In this document: positions 1-7,945 of the stretch, one piece after another
Position numbering within the stretch: position 1 is the first letter of the stretch
Layout of the letters: every line of letters starts with the position of its first letter
Assembly: GCA_958430865.1 (NCBI GenBank)
Contig: CAUDNR010004252.1
Span: 6,118 to 23,128, forward strand
Length of the DNA: 17,011 bases
Source of the DNA: Entrophospora sp. SA101
Lineage: Eukaryota; Glomeromycota; Glomeromycetes; Entrophosporales; Entrophosporaceae
Reading direction: 5' to 3'
Translations under genes and position numbers: made by a program
The notes under the pieces: generated by a model
Told to the model about the DNA's origin: nothing
What the model saw: only the letters and a program-made list of their open reading frames with translations
Databases searched by the model: none

Positions 1-108
1 TTTATTACATAATTTTGGCTACTTTTTCATTAAAAACAATATTTTACAAACCACCATTTTTTTTGAATCACACTGTAATTGTATGTGAATTTGAAATTTA
101 GTCAACTA

Positions 109-198
109 CACATGTAAACTTGATAAGTCGGACGTAACAATCAATTGCTTAAAGTACTTGATAATATAAATAAATGCCGAGTATCAAGTTTACATGTG
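109..198. mobile_element. 90-bp MITE with TA target duplication
   Basis: The ends are inverted repeats: CACATGTAAACTTGATA at the left and the reverse complement TATCAAGTTTACATGTG at the right, extended by a degenerate GTCGG/CCGAG pair. TA flanks both sides (107-108 and 199-200), the duplication made by Tc1/mariner-type transposases. The inverted counterpart in block B (about 8275-8300) lacks the element and keeps a single TA at the corresponding position, so it is an empty site. It is far too short to code for anything and must have been moved in trans. Confidence 0.85.
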
Positions 199-2370
199 TA
201 AAAGAAATTTCACGCCCATGTTTAAAATTGGATTAATACTGTAAAACTTGTTTATGTTTCTCATTTATAAATAGTTCTTTTTACAATAGAAAATATTTGG
301 AATTAAAACTTCTTTTAGTCTTATTTGACTACAAGAAAAAAAGTTAAAGAATTTACTTTCTGAATATTCATTCAGGAAGTAAATCAACGCCATATGACAA
401 TAAACATGAGGTGAAAGAACAAAGGATACGTGAGTGGTATATTTTAAAAAGAACGGACATTATTTTCCTGAAATATCGTTATTGAATAGTTCTTTAATGT
501 GTTTGTTTTAATATATATCATCTAAATATTAACGGTTGATTATCGGACGATCGATACGTCATTCTATCGATTAATTTAGATAATTTTTTTTTGAAAAAAA
601 AATTTTATGGTCGTGCGGGCGTAAATCATGATAAAAATAAAATTGTAATTTACCATTTGATACAATGTGGCAAGCATGGTATTCATTAAAAAATAATGAT
701 TATGTAATATGATTTCTTCTGATGTTCATTTCAATGTTACGAATGAATTGGTTCTAAAATATCAATAACAAACTTACTTACCTGTGCATTTTTATCCATA
801 ATATCTGACTTTACCAAGGTCATTAATTAAATCTTTGAACAAAGCCCATCAAGGTGCTCTCTATATTTAAATAGTCCATTTGCCAATTTGTTCACAAAGT
901 AAGTTTTTCCCATAGTTCTGATTTTTCATTTTTCAAATACGATGTTGGAGTACTCATATTGACATCTACCTTATAAGAACTCGTATTTACGTAGTTCCCA
1001 TAAGTAAGCAAAAATGCCTCAATTGCTTTTCTTTACCTTCAATCATATTTTTCCTATTAAATATAGATAATAACATAGTGCCGTTAAGTTCACTATACCT
1101 TCTTGCTGATTTAATAGATTCTCTTGACACCTAATGCATGTTTCCAATAAAATATTAAAATAAAAAACTCTATCGTATCAATCGCATTTGACTCTGAATA
1201 TAACTATTCGTAACTAATTTCACCAGCAATTATAAATACATGATTGGTGGCTTAAAATTTTCATATAAATTTTATAATTTATAACATAAAATTTTACAAT
1301 TCAACATAAAATTGTAAAGTATTAATTGAGAATTCTAGTCTTAATACTTGGTTGCAAGATATATACCAAGTAAAATATTGTTGTCCCGTTGAGATTACTG
1401 CATCAATACCCTAAATTATATACATTATGTATGTTTTGCTATTTAAACGCTTGAGAAAATAGTATGGTTCATATATGCAAAATTTAAGATGTTGAGAAAT
1501 TTTTATTTGTTTGTTTGTTTGTTTATTATTACTATTTACATATAAAATATGCCTTGAGAACTTTCTTCGAGGTGTATGTTGACTCTATTCTCCCCTGGGG
1601 AAATAAACCGGTTCTTGTTCTTTAACTTAATATCATGCTTGCAGCTCTATGAATCTGCATATTACGCACCGGAGATCACCAAGTCCTCACTCTTTGAGGT
1701 ATAAACGCTATCCTAGACAATTCACCGGTGGTAATGTCTCAGCCAGTATATCGAGGTCGCTGTAACCATTTACTATTAATATTAACAATTTACAATCGCT
1801 TCATTAGTAGCAAATATATATATATAGTAAATTGTAAACGGGAAAATTTTTATGATTTTTACAAAATCGATAATGTCTGTCCGTTATCGAATAAATTGAA
1901 CTGTTTCCAACAGGTTGATTTTCATAATAAAAACGACATCGTCAATTTAATTTTCTTCGCATTGATGATTCACCTGAGATAGACTTGAAGTGTTGGGATT
2001 AATTGATGACTTCATGTCATAGATATAAACCATTCAGATATATTATTCTGTGCTAAATGTCTGGTTGCAAGACACACCATAGTCTCGATGACATTAGAAT
2101 AAGCGTTGCCATTCATTAATAGTACTAGCACCCAAAGAATAAGATTTATTGAATACGATTTTTTCATTGATCGATTGACCGAATATAATAAATGAAATGA
2201 AATCTTCTCATGCCAAATAAATTCGTCCATTTGTTCATTCTAATTAATTAAATTAATTATTCACTTCCATTTATTTAAAATGGAAGAGAAAAAGGCATTA
2301 ATACGATAATGAGAGGGGAGTTTTCTGCTGCTCATAATTTGAAGTATGTTTCTAAGAAATATGGAACTTG

Positions 2371-2535
2371 ATGAAAGAAACTGAAATTGTAAAAGACGGT
2401 GGAGAAAATATAAAAAGGGCTATTTGTGGAGTTAATGTCTCCGAAACTTCTGATGTTATTCTTCATTTTAATGTTGCAGGGAATCTACGTCTAACTACAT
2501 ATATTAACATTACATGTTTATTGGGAATACAATGA
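2371..2535 (+). pseudogene. 54-codon open frame, remnant shared by blocks A and B
   Basis: The frame runs from ATG at 2371 to TGA at 2533 and encodes 54 residues, including AICGVNVSETSDVILHF around residues 18-33. The homologous frame in block B (about 10215-10325) reads AICRVNVSEVSDIIVHC and stays open to a stop, but the upstream part is lost to a stop and a frameshift. The protein-level similarity hints at a formerly coding exon. I do not recognise the family. It may be a chance frame in a diverging repeat. Confidence 0.25.
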
Positions 2536-2843
2536 CCTCAAAAAGAATTTTTGAAAAAAAATTTGATAATTTTGGTAAAACGATGTCGCAAAACGAACAA
2601 TGATTATCCGGAATGAATATGTACTACAACAATTGTGATAATGGGAGTAATAACAATGATAATATTGACAATGAAGAAATTGTTGATAAAAGAAAGTTAA
2701 TTAGTATTTATTCAATGATATTTCAATGAAAGAAAAAAATAAAAAAAAAAGCCTTTTTGAATTAATCAACGGAGTTAACGTCAAAATTACTTGATAAACT
2801 ATCTCTATTATTTATTCCTTTTTAAATTTACTTGTACTATGTA

Positions 2844-3635
2844 CACTTCCTGGACAAAAGTATAGGGACACCTGCAGATCATTGCAAATAATTGAATAAA
2901 GTGACATAAAAATTTTACTGTCCCAATCACACCTGCTTATTAAGTAAAAATTAATCTACTATATATAATAAATAAAAGCATTGTTGTTTTACAAACCTTA
3001 AAAGATAAAAATGAAAATTCCAGAATTTTTTTTAAAATCTTTAACTCAAAAATGGACCACATCAGCAAGTTCTAACGACCTTTGTAATATAAGTGAAAAA
3101 TGTTTCTCATGTTTAAAACTAGTTAATTCTAAAATTTTAGAGCATTTGGTGAATTAATTAATGAGGAAAAAAGTAAATCGTTAAAAATTTTACAAAATGA
3201 TTTAACCTCAAATTGTTCACTAATTTGAAAAATAAAAGACATAAAAAATATATGAAACTATTTTAAATTGATTATATTTTATTAAAAAAAAATTAATATC
3301 TTGTCGGGTTTCCTCTACTTTACAAAACAGCATCAACCCTTCATGGCATACTATCTATTAATTTTTTAAATATTAACGTTCTTCAAAATTGGAAAAAAAC
3401 AATCCGTTTAGGATTTTTGTCCATAAATTGAGAAATAATATGGCAAACTTTGTGAAATTCTGCAAATAACTAATTTCAAACATGAGACACGTTTTTTGCT
3501 TGTACCATAAAGGTCGTTAGAACTTGCTATTGTGGTCAATTTTCGAGTCAAACATTTTTCAGAAAATTCCGAAATTTTCATTTTTTATCTTTTTAAGGTT
3601 TTGTAAAACAATAATTTTTTTTTATATTAATATGC
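2844..3635 (-). mobile_element. Decayed Tc1-type transposon
   Basis: The left end after TA (2842-2843) carries the Tc1-like terminal sequence CTGGACAAAAGTATAGGGAC (2850-2869). Inside, about 2961-3140 is an imperfect inverted copy of about 3470-3632, sharing 'agttctaacgacctt' and flanking bases. The minus strand of the region between holds a transposase tail. The expected second outer terminus was not found to the right, so the element is truncated or rearranged there. Non-autonomous and long dead. Confidence 0.65.
3293..3370 (-). pseudogene. Tc1/mariner transposase C-terminal tail, broken
   Basis: Read on the minus strand, this gives LIDSMP, stop, RVDAVL, stop, SRGNPTRY and a final stop at 3295-3293. 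The pattern follows the usual end of Tc1-like transposases (an S-M-P-R-R region, then A-V-L, G and a T-[KR]-Y end), with stops at two positions where a basic residue is expected. No DDE catalytic core is visible upstream, so only the tail remains. The family call rests on this short motif and on the Tc1-type terminus at 2850. Confidence 0.6.
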
Positions 3636-3639
3636 GGTA

Positions 3640-4380
3640 AAATCATCCAAAATGTTAAACTTTGAAAACGTATAGTCTTTATAACCTAAGTTAGAGTAAA
3701 AAAATTTCCGTGGTTTTTTTCTTTGTGATTCAAAGAATAGCCTGACAGAGAGTTTTTTTTTAAATTATTAGTAAAAAAAAGTTTATTAAAGGATTAAAGA
3801 TGTACGATTTTATATATTAATAAAAAATTTTTTGATAAGCATTTCCTTTTAAAGAAAACGTAAAGTATCTTTCATAATAATAAATAATAATAAAAATCGT
3901 AAATAATAAAATATCCAAATTTAAATAAAGAAATATTTAGAATTAATCAGCTTTTGAATAAGTTATATTTTGTAAAAGACTTCGTGTTTAATAAAATACC
4001 GAAGTCCAATAAAAGAAAAAGACTAATTCATAATGCACATGCAGTCAAAAAAATGAAAAATAATCGAATTTCTTTATATTTAATTATTTAAGTACATAAT
4101 CTCAGGACTAAGCTATAAACTGATATAAATAATTTTTTTATTGTTACAAATTATTTTATATTTTATCACGAAAACAAAGTTCAGAGCTGTTGTCTTTTAA
4201 ACAATCAAAGCATAAACTACAATCCATTCTGTAAATATCCTTTTGATCACGTGATCCGTACCAATCGATTGAAAGATGGGAAGCGTCAATGTTGTTAAAG
4301 ACTGTAATAATAATGGGTTGGATGTGATTAAGCATTTGAATGGTGAATACGCTTGCAAAATTTATTGTTATTGAATTATG
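3640..4380. other. AT-rich gap without a supported gene
   Basis: Homopolymer A and T runs and ATA-rich simple sequence dominate. One short frame, 4276-4374 (32 codons from ATG, including VVKDCNNNGLDVIKHLN), has less skewed composition and loosely resembles the N-lobe of kinases expanded in these fungi, but it is too short and isolated to call. Confidence 0.5.
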
Positions 4381-5081
4381 CAGTCAGAACTCGTTAAACC
4401 GAAGTAAATGCACAAAAAAAATCTTAATAAATCGGATAATAAAGTTTGTCGTGCATATCAACACAAGTAAAAAAAAGAAAAATCGATAATGCTCCCGATT
4501 TTTTGTCAAATTGATCAATAAATTATGGATTCTTACAATTTTTAGAATTGATAAAAATCAGGGATTTCTGAATTGTCCCTATTTTTGATAAGCAATTAGT
4601 TAAAATTCGGGATCACCAATTGTCAACTGGTTATTAACATTGCCAAAAATCGGGTGGATAATTGGTTTTTTTTTGATTTGATATCGAATTTTTCTAATTG
4701 GTCACTGAATACCTTATCATTATTATTGATGCAAGTTATAATAACAATTAAAATAACTTACAGAAAAATAAGTTATATAACCTTCTTCATAAATCAGTGA
4801 ATAATCATTCAGAAATTAATAAAAGATCAGCTAAAGTTTCAGGGTGTCTGATATGATACATTTTTTTGCCTGATAGTTTACTGATTTTTGGACACTGAAT
4901 TTCTACCATTTGGTTACTGATTGTTGCCAATGTGCGCCAAAATTCAATAACAACCAGATACGAGAAAATAATCACCATTCTTAAAATAGGTTAAAAATCA
5001 GGTACCTGATATTTCATTGTTTTTATTCCAAATTGTCCTTTTTTTACCTGTGCAAAGCATCGTCTTAATGAGTTCCGACTG
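4381..5081. mobile_element. Mariner-like non-autonomous element hosting a nested copy
   Basis: The left end is CAGTCAGAACTCGTTAA and the right end (reverse complement) CAGTCGGAACTCATTAA, an inverted terminal pair that stays recognisable for about 45 bases. TA follows the right end at 5082-5083. The left flank reads TG (4379-4380), which fits a mutated TA. Nearly all the interior (4462-5052) is the left arm of the long inverted repeat, so this looks like an older element interrupted by a younger one. No transposase is encoded. Confidence 0.6.
4462..5052 (+). repeat. Long inverted repeat, left arm (transposon-like unit)
   Basis: This unit matches 5213-5806 on the opposite strand. By eye the arms differ at about a dozen bases plus a few indels over roughly 590 bases, so identity is in the high nineties. 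Its own ends are inverted, CACAAGTAAAAAAA at the left and TTTTTTTACCTGTG at the right, and CAA flanks both (4459-4461 and 5053-5055), a possible 3-bp target duplication. Ends of CACA(A/G)G type with a 3-bp duplication would fit a CACTA/CMC-like non-autonomous element. The superfamily is inference. Confidence 0.75.
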
Positions 5082-5212
5082 TAATTGTAACCACGGCAGA
5101 CGAGGACATTTACTATAATATTAACAAGTTACAATAATTGCATTAGTAGTAAAAAACTTAATTAAAAAAATTGAAAATCAAATTTTTTGTTGATAATATT
5201 TGTAAAATTCTT
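5082..5212. repeat. Palindrome spacer, small third copy of the A/B block
   Basis: The 131-base spacer between the arms contains 'acatttactataatattaac' followed by a diverged 'ttacaat...gcattagtag'. This matches 1770-1815 in block A and 9529-9575 in block B at about 85 percent over about 47 bases, with weaker similarity continuing toward 5210. The sequence is therefore a short repeat found at least three times in the window. Confidence 0.6.
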
Positions 5213-5806
5213 TAAAAAAAGGACAATTTGGAATAAAAACAATGAAATATCAGGTACCTGATTTTCAACCTATTTTAAGAATGGTGATGATTTTCTCATA
5301 TCTGATTGTTATTGAATTTTGGCGCACATTGGCAACAATCAGTAACCAAATGGTAGAAATTCAGTATCCAAAAATCAGTAAACTATCAGGCAAAAAAATG
5401 TATCATATCAAACACCCTGAAACTTTAGCTGATCTTTTATTAATTGCTGAATGATTATTCACTGATTTATGAAGAAGTGTTATATAACTTATTTTTCTGT
5501 AAGTTATTTTAATTGTTATTATAACTTGCATCAATAATAATGATAAGGTATTCAGTGACCAATTAGAAAAATTCGATATCAAATCAAAAAAAAACCAATT
5601 ATCCACCCGATTTTTGGCAATGTTAATAACCAGTTGACAATTGGTGATCCCGAATTTTAACTAATTGCTTATCAAAAATAGGGACAATTCAGAAATCCCT
5701 GATTTTTATCAATTCTAAAAATTGTAAGAATCCATAATTTATTGTTTATAATTTATCAATTTGACAAAAATCGGGAGTATTACCGATTTTTCTTTTTTTA
5801 CTTGTG
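5213..5806 (-). repeat. Long inverted repeat, right arm
   Basis: This is the reverse-complement partner of 4462-5046. The outer end is intact (ACTTGTG ending at 5806). The inner end stops at the T-run and lacks the ACCTGTG terminus seen in the left arm, so this copy is slightly truncated inside. Open frames within it (5242-5454 plus, 5403-5606 minus) mirror sequence in the other arm and resemble no known protein. Confidence 0.75.
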
Positions 5807-5815
5807 ATAATGTCA

Positions 5816-5954
5816 TATAAAATAATAATAATAGAATATGATGTCATATAATAATATCATATCATAATAATACATATCATAATAATATCATATCATAATA
5901 GTACATATCATAATAATATCATATCATAATAATACATATCATAATAATAATATC

Positions 5955-5995
<41 letters not shown>

Positions 5996-6022
5996 CATAA
6001 TAATAATAATAATATTCTTCTA
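5816..6022. repeat. 31-bp minisatellite followed by (ATA)n
   Basis: About three tandem units of 31 bases (5871-5901, 5902-5932, 5933 onward) share 'catatcataataatatcata', after a degenerate unit. They run into a pure ATA/ATT tract at about 5960-5990. The array lies immediately downstream of the MATA-HMG stop codon and borders the long palindrome. Confidence 0.85.
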
Positions 6023-6057
6023 ATAAATAATAAATTTTCACAAAAGAATTATTAATC

Positions 6058-6777
6058 TTAAAATTTAAATGAATCGAATGTTTGATCACTCCAATAACGA
6101 GGAATATCGTCATCATCTAGTGGACCTGCCATGTCGATGTCTGTAACAATTGGAGATGATGTACCATAATAAAACGGTTCAGTAGCAATCCCAAAATTAC
6201 CGTTATTAGCGGATTGTTCGCAATGTATGCTGTCTATGAGATTTGCTTGCGGAATAATGGTAGTCGATCCATTGGTAATATTATCATCTCCATTATTTAT
6301 CAATGGTTCATCCTCTAATGGATCGAACGTGACGACTTCAGCGCTGATTGATGATGAAGAAGAATGAACAAAGCTTTCTAAAAGAAAAGGTGGTGGTGAT
6401 GTTTGAACACAATTATTATCATAGTTTTCGAGAAAATTAAATTTCCAATTTTCTTTGGCAATTTTTGCCAAAATTTTAAAATAAATTTTTGTTAAATCCG
6501 TGTCTTCTAAATTATTCCATACGTCAGCAGCTTCACGTGAAATCTCTATCATAGAGAAAGTTTCTTCAGGATATGTTTTCCTTAAATATTCACCAAAGTT
6601 TTTTAAGAATATTATCCACGCATTTTGTATCTTTGGTGGAGTTTTTCTTGGTTTATTAGAAAAAGAAATCAAATAATCAATTGTCATCTTTATAATATCT
6701 GGTGGGCTTTCGAGTATGTTTTTTTCCTCTTCTGATAAATTCAATCCTTCAACCAGCAATTTCATATTTGATCCCAT
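6058..6777 (-). CDS. MATA-HMG-type HMG-box protein
   Basis: This is a single-exon gene of 239 residues. An HMG box spans about residues 44-117: a PP turn (47-48), NAWIIF (52-57) where the family usually has NAF-I-F, the I-S-x-x-A-A-x-x-W core (79-87) and the third helix Y-F-x-x-L-A-x-x-A (99-107). Such boxes bend DNA in the minor groove, and this subtype is greatly expanded in Rhizophagus, where many members are unlinked to mating type. Residues 1-40 look helical. The tail is low-complexity, rich in S, N and D, with an acidic stretch (215-226) that could be an activation surface. No signal peptide or membrane segment is seen. The start at 6777 has a purine at -3 and G at +4; Met5 is an alternative. 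The first-helix Phe-to-Trp change is unusual. Regulator of unknown targets. Confidence 0.88.
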   Translation of the reverse strand: MGSNMKLLVEGLNLSEEEKNILESPPDIIKMTIDYLISFSNKPRKTPPKIQNAWIIFLKNFGEYLRKTYPEETFSMIEISREAADVWNNLEDTDLTKIYFKILAKIAKENWKFNFLENYDNNCVQTSPPPFLLESFVHSSSSSISAEVVTFDPLEDEPLINNGDDNITNGSTTIIPQANLIDSIHCEQSANNGNFGIATEPFYYGTSSPIVTDIDMAGPLDDDDIPRYWSDQTFDSFKF

Positions 6778-6860
6778 CTTTTTTTTTATAAAATATTATT
6801 AGATTATTGGGTTAGTATTTATTTCAGTTTGTCAGCAAGAGCTGTATATTTATAAAGAAG

Positions 6861-6868
6861 TATTTATA
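6861..6868 (-). promoter_or_regulatory. TATA-like box of the HMG-box gene
   Basis: On the minus strand this reads TATAAATA, 83 bases upstream of the start codon at 6777, with a second TTTATAAATATA about ten bases nearer. In such AT-rich DNA it could be chance. Confidence 0.35.
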
Positions 6869-6869
6869 T

Positions 6870-7945
6870 TCCCACATTATTATTCCACTCGCAATTAGAA
6901 AATAGGCTTGCATGATTCTTTTTGAATAATGAGATAAAGAACTTACCATTTGAATCTTCATTTTTGTAAAAAAAAACATCAATCAGCCATAATTCTTTGT
7001 CAACCAAACCAACTAATCGTCGTCAATTAGTCATTGTAATAATTAGACCTTTTAAGGTTCTTTGATTAACTACTCTTTAGAATTTTGATCTATTTTATTT
7101 CAAAAAAAAAAAAAGGCCACATATTGGTAATTAATTCTTTGCCATGTGATCGTTTATTTTCACACGCAGTTTAATTTGTTAAAATAATTATATATAAAAA
7201 TTTTTTTTTTTTTGATTGCATAAATTTTATTTTACACGTTAACAATGTATGATCATGGTGTATCACGTTACACAACTCGTGTGCATAAAAATTTAATAAA
7301 ACCATTAAATGATTTTCTAACATAATTTAGTGCATTTTAACAACTATTCACTATAGTTGGATAATTAAAAAGAAAAGTTATCATCAGTATTGAATAAAAA
7401 TCATTTCTCTATTATTGTTTTTATATATATATATAGTAATAATACTGAAATATTTTCGATTTGGCGTAACTTGATACGCCCTGATTGAATTTTCAACACT
7501 ACACGTCAATTATTAAGGGGTGGTCACAATTTTTAAATGAATTGACGTACAAAAAAAAAACAGCAGCGTAGCCTAACTTTTTATTCAGATATAGAGAAAC
7601 ACTAAATAAAACAACAACTTAACATCATATAATCTTGTTTAACGATCTTACAAAGACAATTCAATTGAACTTGCAAAGACCATCCGATAAAATATTCCAT
7701 TTAATGGCCATCGACCAACTTTTAAAAATTTTATGAAAATTACAAGAACAATGATATATAGATTGAATTCAAATATGATCTTCACATTAGAAAACGATAC
7801 TCTCGGAACTAAACTAAGGAAGATAAAGGGAGTCTTTCGCCGAGAAGTCATATATTATGATGACTTATTGCCTCATCTAGTTTATTTGAAAATACATGGT
7901 TTATTATTATTTCAAAGGGTTGTTTTGAGTGGTTAGAAGCCGTGG
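6870..7945. other. Upstream region of the HMG-box gene, no gene recognised
   Basis: The region is AT-rich with A/T runs (7100-7114, 7200-7213). A 9-bp inverted repeat, ACGTCAATT at 7503-7511 and AATTGACGT at 7540-7548, encloses 'ggggtggtcacaa'. It could be a small transposon relic or a paired binding site. From about 7640 to 7945 the composition is more balanced and several 64-67 codon frames overlap on both strands, none matching a family I know. Confidence 0.5.

Larger units (their letters stand above)
60..2705. repeat. Segmental duplication, copy A
   Basis: This block recurs, diverged but easily followed, at about 7945-10515. From about 545 onward the two run in the same direction: the stretch with 'cctcaattgcttttctttac' (1017 and 8723), the stretch with 'ctcccctggggaaataaacc' (1590 and 9351), and the matching ends near 2690 and 10500. 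Bases about 60-515 match the reverse complement of about 7945-8310, so the first part is inverted in one copy. Copy A has about 130 bases near 830-950 that are missing from B, and B has about 55 extra bases near 8935-8990. No intact gene is visible in A. Several matching frames carry stops or frameshifts in one or both copies, so any coding content looks decayed. A repeat family with more copies elsewhere is an equally good reading. Confidence 0.88.

Noticed and set aside
1728..1982. 84-codon plus frame in block A
   Set aside because: The frame is not kept in block B, where stops interrupt the matching region, and no known motif is present.
4276..4374. 32-codon frame with a kinase-like flavour
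   Set aside because: It is too short, has no conserved kinase motif and has no neighbouring exons.
5871..5960. Regularly spaced repeats resembling a CRISPR array
   Set aside because: The units are tandem without unique spacers, so this is a minisatellite.
5919..6116. 65-codon minus frame rich in Tyr and Leu
   Set aside because: It is the ATA microsatellite and the end of the HMG-box gene read in another frame.
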